From: Cryptomeria japonica
Lineage: Eukaryota > Streptophyta > Pinopsida > Cupressales > Cupressaceae
Length of the DNA: 64,000 nucleotides
NCBI RefSeq assembly: GCF_030272615.1
Contig: NC_081414.1
Coordinates: 909,359,009 to 909,423,008, forward strand
Reading direction: 5' to 3'
Part shown: positions 54,386 to 64,000 of the stretch, in pieces
Layout of the letters: each line of letters begins with the position of its first letter
How positions within the stretch are numbered: position 1 is the stretch's first letter
Notes under the pieces: model-generated
Databases searched by the model: none
What the model saw: only the letters and a program-made list of their open reading frames with translations
What the model was told of the DNA's origin: nothing
Made by a program: the position numbers and the translations under genes

Positions 54386-55697
54386 CTACTTGTATTCTTG
54401 TAACCAGTGGGTTACAATCTGAAAAATATCTGTCAAAATTAAATTTATACCGTTACTAAATGTTTTGTTGTCTTTTATTGCCTCTTGAGTTCTCTGCACT
54501 GTACCGGTGATTATGTGCATTTTCTCTTTTGGTGTCTTCAGTCCGGGAACCAGAGCCTCAGATATTTCTTTTCTCAAAGAAATAAGGTATTCTATTCTTG
54601 GACTAAGTCTACATTTCAAGTCCTTTGCTTTATCCTTTATTCCCTGTTTGTCATTTTCTAGTTTCTTGATTTTCTCTTCTTGCTCTGCAATCTTCTTCTC
54701 TAACTCCAAGAATGAATCTAATGCACCTATCAGATTGTCAACAATATTTTTTATCTTATCTTGTGCTTTGCTGATCTCCTTGTCAAGATCCTTTGTCAAA
54801 ATATTTGTTTTACGAGTGTCTCTATATAGTTTCTTGAAGTCAAAAATTATTTCCCCAAGTTTTGGTAAAAGAGTATCCATTTTCTCTTTATTCTTATTTA
54901 CAATATCCTCAAAGAATTTCTCTTTTTCCTTTAACATTCTTTCCTTAAATGTATCCTCATTTATTGGATCAATAGTCAATAAGTTACCGGTGATGAACTT
55001 AGACAATGTGTCTAGTTGACCTAAAGAATCCTTATTATCAACTGTGCACTTTGGTGCAATCAATTTAAGAATTGGTATTGATCATCAATAGCCTTAAAGG
55101 CTTGTGCATTGCATTTTGTGATCTTCTTTATTGAATCTAACAAGACCTTTGTTACAGTTTTAGGTCTGAGTTCTGTCATAGATGTACCAATAGTATTTAC
55201 AATAGCCATGCTACCGGTTGTGGTAATTACCTTGCTTGTCTCGACCTCTGGTAGGTCAATCTGTGTTTGCATTTGTATACATAGGGGTTTGGGCTTTTCA
55301 GTTTGTGTTAGTGGCACTGTCTCTGTCTGAACTTGAGCCTCAACCTGTACTAGTTTTGGTTTCTTTGTCTGTATCTCAGAGGGTTTTTATGAGCTTTTTA
55401 ATGCTAGTTTCTCAGATGTAATCTCAGTTTGTACCTCTGAACTCCCTTTTGTCGGTTCTTCAGATGGTTTTTCTGTTGAATCTACCAATTTCTCTATGGT
55501 ATCCTCTACCGGTTGCTCTGCCTATGTAGGTTTTTCTATGTTTATCTCAACCTATGCAGCCAGTGACTTAGTAGTCACATTTTTCTCCTTATCCTCAGTG
55601 GTTTCTCTGTCAACCACAACATTAACTTCTTGTGTGTCTACATTTACCATATACAAAATTTCAGAATCAGGATTTGTATCCTCTACCAGAGTCTCCA
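54386..55697 (-). pseudogene. C-terminal part of the unknown long ORF of element C
   Basis: The minus strand encodes IAPKCTVDNKDSLGQLDTLS, a long Lys/Glu-rich coiled coil, KDLKCRLSPRIEYLISLRKE and a terminal THWLQEYK. Upstream, in a shifted frame, are TKVLLDSIKKITKCNAQAFK and EDTNPDSEILYMVNVDTQEV. All align with 61000-62121 of element D. The C-terminal exon-like block of 225 codons (55063-54386) is open. Function unknown; no enzyme motif visible. Confidence 0.83.
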
Positions 55698-56490
55698 TGT
55701 TGGCAAATGCACACTCCAATGAGATATTGTAGGTGATTGAAGGTTTTGTCATTGATGGCAACCTTACAATCCTATGACACTGGCTAGAAAATTTACCGGC
55801 ACTAGCAAGGTCAGAGTCTACACCGGTACATAGACCACCGACACCTACAATAAAAGGAAGCATACTGACACAGAGGCCGACAAGAATTTTGTTTGTAAAT
55901 TATTTTGTTAATTATTGTAAAATCATTGTAAGTCAACTTGGCAAGTTGTAAAATGACTCATATATATAAGAGTTCATTATATAGGAAGAAAATAATATAA
56001 TGAGGAAAAACAAGGCAGACCTATTATGCGAATTATAAGTTAAGGGTTTATGTATGAAGCAGAGCTATAAACAGGTACTGGATCTGGCATAGTAGATGCT
56101 ATTTTGAAGCAGTACAAGATATTGGATTTATATAATCCATTTTGTAAGTCAATGAGACTTCCCATTTTGTAATTGAGTAGTGATCTCTAGGCACTTGGCT
56201 TTCCTGCATGTGCAGGCCCCTATTGTAGCAGTAATATTCTCTTATTGGCCAGTAAGTGAATATTGTGGGTCACAAATCCCACCAAGGTTTTTCCCACACT
56301 GGGTTTCCTCGTTAAACTACTATGTTATGGTGTTTTTTTCATGTGGTTGATGTTATTTTTGTTTATTGCATTACTTTTTGTTTACCGTTATACAGTATTA
56401 ATATGTTCTACATGTTTTAAGTTAAGAAAATCTTTTAACTAGTTAGATACTGATTCACCCCCCCTCTCAGTATCTGTGGGAATCCTAACA
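55698..56490 (+). repeat. 5' LTR of element D
   Basis: TGTTGGCAAATGCACACTCC to GGGAATCCTAACA. The TATA box TATATATAAG is at 55961-55970. The end contains TCACCCCCCCTCTCAGTATC, as in all LTRs of this family. Confidence 0.93.
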
Positions 56491-56492
56491 AT

Positions 56493-56503
56493 TGGTATCA
56501 GAG
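56493..56503 (+). other. Primer-binding site of element D
   Basis: TGGTATCAGAG, complementary to initiator tRNA-Met, two bases after the LTR. Same class as the copia elements. Confidence 0.88.
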
Positions 56504-56561
56504 TATGGTCCTCTATTTTCAGAAGCCTAGCAGGTTGAGGAAGATCTTGACACTGGTAGAG

Positions 56562-57565
56562 ATGGAAAACTTGATGAAACAATTAGAAGGAGCTCTCTGA
56601 GACTATATGGTGCAGAAAAATTTAAAAATATCAAATTTGAAGATGATCTAAAAGTTGCACGGGATATTATTCAAGCACTTCAAGAAAATCTTACCATTTC
56701 AAGAAATAAGAGAAGAGAACTTTGTGAGAAGATGCAAAATGAGAATGATGAAAAGGAAACTCTTAGTGATCTAATGAATAAGCTGAAACAAGAAAACATG
56801 ACAACAAAGAATGAGATGCAGGATATGAGTATGAGATTTTGTAAAGAAATTGAAGATAGAAAGAAGAGTGAAGAAGACTTGACTAGAAGACCGAATGATG
56901 CTGCAAATGAAAACACAAGACTTAGCTATGAAAATGATATGTTAAAAATAGATCTGATGCATGCACAGAATGAATCAAATGAACTCATGAGACAAAAAGG
57001 TATCTTGGAAGGAGAACTAGCTGCTGCAAATCAACATAAAGAAAAATTCAAGAAAAGCTCAGAAGAACTTGGTGACTTGTTGAAGAATCAGAAACCTAAT
57101 GGTGACACTAATGGTTTTGGCTTTGAAGCTAGTGAAAGCTTTGATACTGCAAACACACAAGAACATGGCAAACTGGGAAGATAACCTACTACTTATAAAT
57201 TCAATGGCAAATGATTTAACTGTGACAAGTACGGTCATAGAGAAAATCAATGTAGATCTAGAAATTATCAGAATACTAATACACCCACTGGTCAATGTTC
57301 AAAATGCAACAAAGTTGGTCATAATTCTGAAAATTGCAGAATGAATGTGAGATGTTATGTTTGTGAAAGATTTGGACACTTATCTAATCAATGCAGAACA
57401 CAAACTGACATAGGATATGGAAAAGCTATTCAGAAAAATAATGTGACTTGTTATGCTTGTAACAAGATTGGACATATTGCAAAATTTTGTAGAAGCAAGT
57501 CCTCACCGGTAAATAACAAACGTCCTAGTTTGAAAGGTAAAGAAAAGGTTGAAGAAGTTAAGTAG
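56562..57565 (+). pseudogene. Gag-like protein of element D with four CCHC zinc knuckles
   Basis: From about 56583 one frame encodes LRLYGAEKFKNIKFEDDLKV, a coiled coil (56732-57180) and then a knuckle cluster: FNCDKYGHRENQC (first Cys lost to a TGA at 57212), CSKCNKVGHNSENC, CYVCERFGHLSNQC and CYACNKIGHIAKFC. A TAA at 57182 also interrupts. The copia Gag core is not recognisable, so this is a reduced or replaced Gag whose likely role is binding the element RNA. The start at 56562 (MENLMKQLEG) is in another frame; the true start is uncertain. Confidence 0.78.
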
Positions 57566-57936
57566 GAATTCTCAAAACAATGGATCAGGAAAACATAACT
57601 AAATGTTGATAGGAATACTCCTCCACCGACAGAACAAAGTAACACTCCACCGACAGAACAGAGTAACATTCCACTGGCAAGAAAGTCTTCATCTAACTGA
57701 AGAAAATTTCCTTGAGGGTTTAGCAATCAAATGTGAAACATTCTATTATTCCCTCGGTTGATGGTAAGAAGTTGAAATTACTTCTATACCAGCAGATAAG
57801 TGAAGTCATTACTTAACCGACAAACATTAAATGTGGTGGTTGGCAAAATTAACATTATAAATCAGTGTTTTGGCTCCAATTTCATTTCACCAAGCATTCA
57901 AACATTCAAAGAGTGCGAAAATTCCAGAGAAAATAT
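57566..57936 (+). other. Spacer between the ORFs of element D
   Basis: Non-coding. Contains a short direct repeat (CTCCACCGACAGAACAAAGT at 57631 and again, slightly changed, at about 57649). Confidence 0.55.
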
Positions 57937-58838
57937 TGTTAGGTCCCAGAGACAACTGAGAGTGGGGGGGTGAATCAGTTGTCAAATACCGGTAAGGATT
58001 AGTGCATGAAACATAAAGACAAAGTCATCGATAACACATAACACCAATATTTTTACATGGAAACCCTGTAAGGGGAAAAACCACGATGGAAAACCTTACC
58101 CACAATCAGATGATACTACTATAGATAGTAAGTGTACATAAATGGGGTCTGCACATGTAGAAAGGCCAAGCGCCTAGAGCTCACTGCTCAATCACAAAAT
58201 GGGAGTCACACTGACTACAGTTGGATGGTTAAATCCAATAAGAATGTACTGCACAAAATAGCATCTTTATATGCTGGATTCAGTATTGGTGTAGTTATGA
58301 TTGTCTTCACAAAAACCCTCCTTCAATCTTCAAATGATGTCTACGTGTATAGCTCTGCTTATTCTTGCATATACCTTCACACAATCCTTTTTCGCATTTC
58401 TTATTTGTTCTTACAAATAAGATCTTACATTTATACCATAACCTAAGACCAATTTTAGTAGATTGAACATGTCGGCTTACTGCATTTACAACAATAATTA
58501 ATCATCTCCAAAGCATGTCATGCTGATCTGGAAAAGATAAACCTGTCGGTGTATACCCTGGACCTATTTACCGGTAATAGCAAATATGCAAATGTGAATA
58601 CACAAATAACCCATTCTTCAAGACAAGATGTCAAAACGATATTTTTGACATTACCAAGTGTTTTCCACATCATTCCAAGTGTTAGTGATCATTATATCCT
58701 GTCGGTGTACTAGATATCGGTGACTGTACATGAGTCACTTATTTGCCGATGAATGTTGTTGATTCTCCAAAGTGCCAGAGTTGATAAGTGTTTAGTAGGT
58801 GTTGACATCAATGACAAAACCATACCAAAATACCAACA
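57937..58838 (-). mobile_element. Probable solo LTR (reverse) inside element D
   Basis: The plus strand starts TGTTAGGTCCCAGAGAC and ends AAATACCAACA, 902 bp. It parallels the reverse LTRs of C and E in landmark order (GAGAGTGGGGGGGTGAATCA, TGCACATGTAGAAAGGCCAA, CATCAATGACAAAACC) but is clearly diverged, so it is a related family. No matching duplication is seen (AATAT left, AAGAC right). Confidence 0.7.
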
Positions 58839-58913
58839 AAGACATATCAAGCAAAGAAGCAAAGCAATTCAGCAAGCAACCTTTTCCTAAGGCAAATAAA
58901 GGTATTTATATCC

Positions 58914-61900
58914 ATGGCTTCTTCATCTATTCCTGAATTCATAGCAAACCCTACTGTAGTCGAAGTGATTAAATGCCCTAGACCCATATTTGAGTTAGTT
59001 CCCGAAATTGCAAAGAAGGATGATAATGTTGGTGCATTTTCTCAAATCCCCAAAGGAGTAGTTTTTGCAGAAGACCCTAGAATGTACATTCATTGTCACA
59101 TAGAAGAATTAGGTGATGAGGAAATCAAGAGCATGTATAAGACTATAATTTGTGATGATTCCGCTAATGTGAAACCTAAACACAAAATAGTTGAAACCCT
59201 AGGATTCACTGAAATCCTCAGTATTCCGGAATTCCCTAAGGATGTTATAAGGATAGTTCTAAGCAGGGTTCATAGTGAACTTTTTTGGTTAGACTCAGTT
59301 CACAAAATAACTAAAGAGGCAGTAAAGGCTATGACAGGGTTACCTTCCATCTGTAACAGGCTTGATAAGACAAAGAAGATCTCAAATGACCTAGTGATCA
59401 ACCTAACAGGTGCAACATCCGACAAGAGATCTTTAAGAGTGAATGATGTAACCGACATCAATGTCAGATTCATTAGCATGATTTTAGGCTACAAAACCAC
59501 ACATGAAAATAGGTTAAACTCAGTCTCTAGCCTATGCATAAAGAGTGCTCATGATATGATCAAGGATAATGCAAAAATAGATGTGTGTGAATGGTTGAAA
59601 GATGAGCTTATTGATAATCTTGGAAAAATTAAGAAAGACAAAAAGGGGACAATTTGATTTGGAAACCTACTTGTCTATTTAATGTTGCACATAACAAAAT
59701 AGGTACCCGGTATTGGTAATAAGAATCTTGGTTTTGACATACTGGTAGGAAAAAAATTGTCTGATTTACTAAATAACATGGGTGAAAACAGAGAAAAAAA
59801 TATAAATGAGTACTTTTAGGCATTGAAGGCCCAGATGAATACTAGAGTCAGACTTTCACAAGCAATTGTAAATAAGTATAAGGATGAAATATGCTTTGTT
59901 ATTAAGAAAGATGAGATTTGGATGGAGGCAGTTGTCCCAAGAACCATTTGGGTTACTGAAATGAGTTATGAAACTGATGACCACATAATTGAAACATATG
60001 CAAAAGCCCTTCTAGAAGCACCTAAGGAACCAAAAGAAGAAGTATTTGGCAGTGCTGAGACTATTCAGAATCAAATTCAATCAACGAAAAGGGTAAAAAA
60101 GGTAGAAGCAACAGTAAGAAGAGGATCTAGGCAAGTAAAGGCTATCAAAGAAGATGTACTTAAACAAACTGGTATCACTGAAGATGAGTTAGAAACACTA
60201 CAGCCAGAAACTCACCTTTCAACGGTAGCAACTTCTTCAGAAAGTGACATGCCAGCTACATTTAAGAGAGTTGTGAGGAAAAGAGAACCTTCACTAGTAT
60301 CTACACCTTCCCCTAGAAGAACTAGACAGAAACAACAGGCAGTAAGACCCTCGTCTAAGAAGATAACTCCAAAGAAGAAAAAGTTAACACCCAAGAAGAA
60401 GACTCAATGAAACATTGCTTCAATTGACAAAATACTAGATGAAATAACAGATGATGGACAGCTGAAAAACATCAATAAATTATATGATTCATTATTAGTT
60501 GATGACAAGGAGAAAGTTGAAAACAGTGTCATTCTACACTTGGACATTTACAAGAAATTTCTAATGCAAGTTGTAGATGAATTGCCAGTAGAACTGTTTA
60601 AAAGACTTGAAGTAAGAAGGAAAGTTGTTGTAGAGCTTGATAAGAAATTAAAAATTGAAAAACTACTTGTTTTTTATCTAGTCAACTCACCAAAAGAGAT
60701 AGATGATCTGATCTCAGAGGCTAATCGGTCAGTATTTTCAACTGCACATCGACATGTAGCACTTAAGGTTGGTAGAGTAAATGAGGTTGCAGAGGAAACA
60801 ACCAATGCATGGGACACATTCCTTGTAGAGAAGGAAAAACAGGAAGAATATAGAAAACCCAAACACATCAAAGTATATCAGAAGGATAAGGATAAGGGAA
60901 AAGGCAAGGTTGGTGGACCACCTAGCACAAAAATAAATGATAACTTATCCCCACCGCCTCTGAATACTCCACCGATAGTTACCACTGACAATCAACTAGA
61001 TAGTGAGAATATGGATATACCACAAGAGGACACCAATCCCAACTCTAAGGTGTTATACACAGTGGACATTGATACTCAAAAGGTCAATATTGTGGTAGAT
61101 AAGGATACAACTAAGAAGACAAATATGGCTAATGAGAAACCGGTAACTGATGGTATAGAAGGTAAACCGGCAAATGATAACACTAAGAAACAGGCTCACA
61201 CAGAGAAAAAGAATCCATCACCGTAACAGGTTCACACTGAGTTAGTGCCACCGGCAACAGCTGAGAAAGACAAACCTTTGCTTAAAGAAATGGAAACTCA
61301 AACTGACCTACCAGAGGTCACCACAAGCAATGATATTGCTCCCACCAGCAGAATACAGATTATTGGCTCATCAAATAATGTAACAAAAGTTCTTTTGGAT
61401 TCCATAAAGAAGATAACAGATTGTAGCTCACAGGCTTACAAGGCAATAGATGACACCATTCCAATTTTGAAGATGATAGCACCAAAATGTAATGTGGATA
61501 ATAAAGATTCTTTGAGTCAACTTGACACTTTGTCCAAGTATATTACTGAAAACACTATGACAGTTGAACAAATAAAAGAGGAAGCATTCAAGGAGAGATT
61601 AGAGAAGGAAAAATACAAATTCTTTGAGGAAGAAATAAAGAAGTGTACAAGGCAATTTGCCACACTTCTACCGGAACTATGTAGCACATTGAAGGAACTA
61701 AAAAATTTATACAAGGATACATGTAAAACTAACTTTTTGATAGTTGATAAAGACAAGAAAAATAGCAAGATACAGGAAGAAATAAATCAACTATATGACA
61801 ATTTCATTAATTCATCTGATTCATTATCAGTTTTTGAGCAGAAGATAATAGGTTTTGAGGAAGAACTATTAAAGTTGGAAAGAGACAAAGAAAGAATAAA

Positions 61901-62121
61901 AGGAAAGGCTAAAGATCTAAAATGGAGACTTAGTCCAAAATTGGACTACCTCGCCTCCTTAAGGAAAGAAATATCTGATGCCTTGATTCAAGGACAAAAA
62001 ACACTGCAGAGCAAATGCAACACCTCACTGGTACAGTTCAGAGGATAGAGGCCGCAATAAAAGGCAACAGAAAGTTCATTGAGATCTTGAATCTGGTTTT
62101 GGCAGATCTTTTCAGACTGTA
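58914..62121 (+). pseudogene. Very long unknown ORF of element D
   Basis: ATG at 58914 (MASSSIPEFIANPTVVEVIK). A single frame of more than 1,000 codons is interrupted by stops at 59657, 59819, 60410, 61226 and 62048, the last after a one-base shift; homology then continues to 62121. The N-terminal third is a helical domain (RPIFELVPEIAK, ITKEAVKAMTGLPSICNRLD, LNSVSSLCIKSAHDM, DVCEWLKDELIDNL). The middle has a strongly basic cluster (SSKKITPKKKKLTPKKK, about 60345-60405) that could bind nucleic acid or act as a nuclear signal. The C-terminal third is coiled coil. I do not recognise the family with confidence; its N-terminal style recalls extra ORFs of other plant non-autonomous elements. Element C carries a homologous copy, so it is a family trait. 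Confidence 0.75.
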
Positions 62122-62364
62122 ACCAACCAGTTACAAGGATGAAGCAGGAAACCACACTCATTGACACTTTGACAACCTTTGTCATTGATGCCAAAGGGGG
62201 AGTAGTGGAATGAGAAAAATAATCAGTAAAATGACTCATCAACTCAGGGGGAGTACACATTCTTTTGGTACACATTTTTGGTAAGACAATACCAGCAGAT
62301 TCTTTTTGGATGACAGTTTTGGATTTTTCTCATGAGTGTTGCCATCAATGCCAAAGGGGGAGAT
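62122..62364 (+). other. 3' untranslated region and polypurine tract of element D
   Basis: Contains CCAAAGGGGGAG twice (about 62192 and 62351-62362). The second copy directly precedes the LTR. GGGGGAGT also occurs near 62250. Confidence 0.75.
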
Positions 62365-63125
62365 TGTTGGCAAATGCACACTCCAATGAAATATTGTAGG
62401 TGATTGAAGGTTTTGTCATTTATGGCAACCTTACAATCTTATGACACCAACAAGACAATTTACCAGCACTAGCAAGGTCAGACTCTACACCAACAGTAAA
62501 AGGAAGCATACCGACACAGAGGCTAACAGGAATTTTGTTTGTAAATTATTGTAAAATCATTGTAAGCCGACTTGGCAAATTGTAAAATGACTCATATATA
62601 GAAGAGTTCATTATAGAGGAAGAAAATAATGTAATGAGGAAAAACAAGGCAGACCTATTATGCAAATTATAGGTTAAGGTTTTATGTATGAAGCAGAGCT
62701 ATAAACCTGTATTGGATCTGGCATAGTAGATGCAATTTTGAAGCAGTACAAGACATTGGATTTATATAATCCATTTTTTAAGTCAGTGAGACTTCCCATT
62801 TTGTAATTGAGCAGTGAGCTCTAGGCACTTGGCCTTTCTGCATGTGTAGGCCCCTATTGTAGCAGTAATATTCTCTTATTGGCTAGTAAGTGAATATTGT
62901 GGGTCACAAATCCCATTGAGGATTTTCCCACACTGGGTTTCCTCATTAAACTACTATGTTATGGTGTGTTTTTCATGTGGTTGCTATTATTTCTATTTAT
63001 TGTATTACTTTCTGTTTACCGTTATACAGTATTAATATGTTCTACATGTTTTAAGTTAAGAAAAACTTTTAATCGGTTAGATATTGATTCACCCCCCCCT
63101 CTCAGTATCTATGGGAATCCTAACA
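62365..63125 (+). repeat. 3' LTR of element D
   Basis: TGTTGGCAAATGCACACTCC to GGGAATCCTAACA, 761 bp, followed by CTCCA. Some short segments of the 5' LTR are missing. Confidence 0.93.
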
Positions 63126-63150
63126 CTCCATACTCTCTATGGTCGGTTGT

Positions 63151-63922
63151 TGTTAGGATTCCCACAGATACTGAGAGGGGGGGGGGTAATCAGTATCTAA
63201 TCGGTGAGTTGAATTTCTTGACTTAAAACATGCAGAACATATTATAACAATGTACCGGTATGCAAGAAATAATGCAATAAACAAAAATGAAAGTAACCAC
63301 ATAAGAAACACACCATAACACAAGATTTTAATGAGGAAATCCAATGTGGGAAAAACCTCAGTGGGATTTGTGACCCACAATATTCACTTACTGGCCAATA
63401 AGGGAATATTACTTACAATAGGGGGCTTGCACATGCAGGAAGGCCAAGTGCCTAGAGCTCATTGCTCAGTGGGAAGTCTCACTGACTTACAATGTGGATT
63501 ATGCAAATCCAATGTCTTGTACTGCTTTACAATAGCATCTTCAATCCCAGATTCAGTATCGATTTCTGCTCGGTTCTTTACATATACCCCTTAACCTATA
63601 TTTCGTATAATAGGTCTGCCTCCTAATTTTTTCTCCATACATATAAAATGTCTACAATTATCTCTCTTATATATGAGAGTCATTTTACAACATGCCAAGT
63701 CGGCTTACAAAGTTTTTTACAATAATAAACAAAATATAATATATCAAAAATTCTGTCGGCCTCTGTGCCGATATGCTTCCTTTTTCTGTCGGTGCCAATG
63801 TAGAGTGTGATCTGTTGATGTTGGTGTGATGCCTTGTCGATGCCATAGGATTGTAAGTTTGTCATCAATGACAAAACCTTCAATCACCTTCAATGTCTCA
63901 TTGGAGTGTGCATATGCCAACA
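63151..63922 (-). repeat. 3' LTR of element E (reverse)
   Basis: The plus strand starts TGTTAGGATTCCCACAG and ends GTGCATATGCCAACA, 772 bp, the same family as C and D. The candidate duplication on its left is GTTGT (63146-63150); the partner is outside the window. Confidence 0.9.
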
Positions 63923-64000
63923 ATCTCCCCCTTTGGCATTGATGGCAACACTCGTGAGAAATTTCAAAAGTGTATCAAAAAATATGAGGTCCAAAAATGT
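63923..64000 (-). mobile_element. Start of element E internal region
   Basis: ATCTCCCCCTTTGGCATTGA is the complement of the family polypurine tract, followed by sequence matching the inverse of 62300-62350. The element continues outside the window. Confidence 0.85.

Larger units (their letters stand above)
55698..63125 (+). mobile_element. Complete non-autonomous LTR element D
   Basis: LTRs of 793 and 761 bp (TGTTGGCAAATGC ... GGAATCCTAACA) are flanked by CTCCA (55693-55697 and 63126-63130), giving a 7.4-kb element inside element C. It has a tRNA-Met primer site, a Gag-like ORF with four CCHC knuckles, a very long unknown ORF and a polypurine tract. I find no protease, RT, RNase H or integrase, so it must rely on another element's enzymes. 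Confidence 0.94.
53381..63150 (-). mobile_element. Non-autonomous LTR element C (reverse), interrupted by D and E
   Basis: Inserted 26 bases into the copia B 3' LTR (left duplication candidate GATTA, 53376-53380). Visible parts are the 3' LTR (53381-54161), the C-terminal part of its long ORF (54386-55697), then element D. After D, about 20 bases of the same ORF follow (63131-63150), then element E. The remainder lies beyond the window or beyond E. Confidence 0.87.

Noticed and set aside
55236..55732. Plus-strand Ser/Val-rich ORFs
   Set aside because: Antisense shadows of the element C long ORF.

Overview
The window is gene-poor, AT-rich nuclear DNA from a seed plant, almost entirely nested LTR retrotransposons. 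The evidence is: Ty3/gypsy elements of the Tat type (two RNase H domains, retropepsin with a YNILLGRPW end), a chromovirus-type gypsy element, Ty1/copia elements primed by initiator tRNA-Met (TGGTATCAGAG), plant mobile domain (PMD) coding sequence, an L1-type DUF4283 fragment, and exons of a plant short-chain dehydrogenase with consensus GT/AG splice sites. Old nested insertions suggest a large genome (a conifer would fit), but I cannot name the species. I see no bacterial or viral genome features, no CRISPR and no RNA genes.

Layout. (1) 1-10579: Tat element 1. Its left end lies outside the window. It carries protease, G-patch-like, RT, two RNase H and integrase segments in one frame broken by three stops. 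A long 3' region follows, holding an antisense intron-containing PMD gene, then a 3' LTR. (2) 10580-15864: older host DNA with two exons of a neomenthol-dehydrogenase-like SDR gene, a partial duplicate of it, minisatellite-like repeats and a decayed LINE ORF1. (3) 15865-27398: Tat element 2, bounded by the target duplication ATTAT. (4) 27404-44811: copia element A, interrupted by Tat element 3 (30700-41314, duplication GCTAT) and by a 1.5-kb solo LTR (43114-44624, duplication AAGAA). (5) 44812-about 48850: reverse-strand, truncated chromovirus-like gypsy element carrying another solo LTR (46395-47278, duplication AATTT). (6) about 48905-53380: copia element B. (7) 53381-64000: a stack of one non-autonomous family. 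Element C (reverse) sits in B's 3' LTR, element D (forward, complete, 55698-63125, duplication CTCCA) sits in C, and element E (reverse) also sits in C and runs off the window.

How they work together. Element 1 has the full enzyme set. Elements 2 and 3 share its LTR ends, polypurine tract, 3' region and gag-protease sequence but have lost RT, RNase H and the integrase core. In their place is one in-frame chimera: Gag, protease, a unique segment, one hydrophobic helix, a relic of the integrase zinc domain, and the integrase C-terminal tail. They look like non-autonomous partners mobilised by element-1-type copies. In the same way element D (quadruple zinc-knuckle Gag plus a very long unknown ORF, no polymerase) shares about 40 bp around its polypurine tract and LTR start with copia B, suggesting a second autonomous/non-autonomous pair.

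Most coding sequences are pseudogenes. Where copies can be compared, stops are mostly CGA to TGA or CAG to TAG, as expected of deamination of methylated cytosine. The most notable structure is the antisense PMD gene of element 1, with a TATA-like box, a 22-codon first exon, an 808-nt intron filled with two short-repeat arrays, and a long second exon. Element 2 keeps a damaged copy with the same splice layout. In element 3 it is replaced by an inverted piece of LTR and leader.
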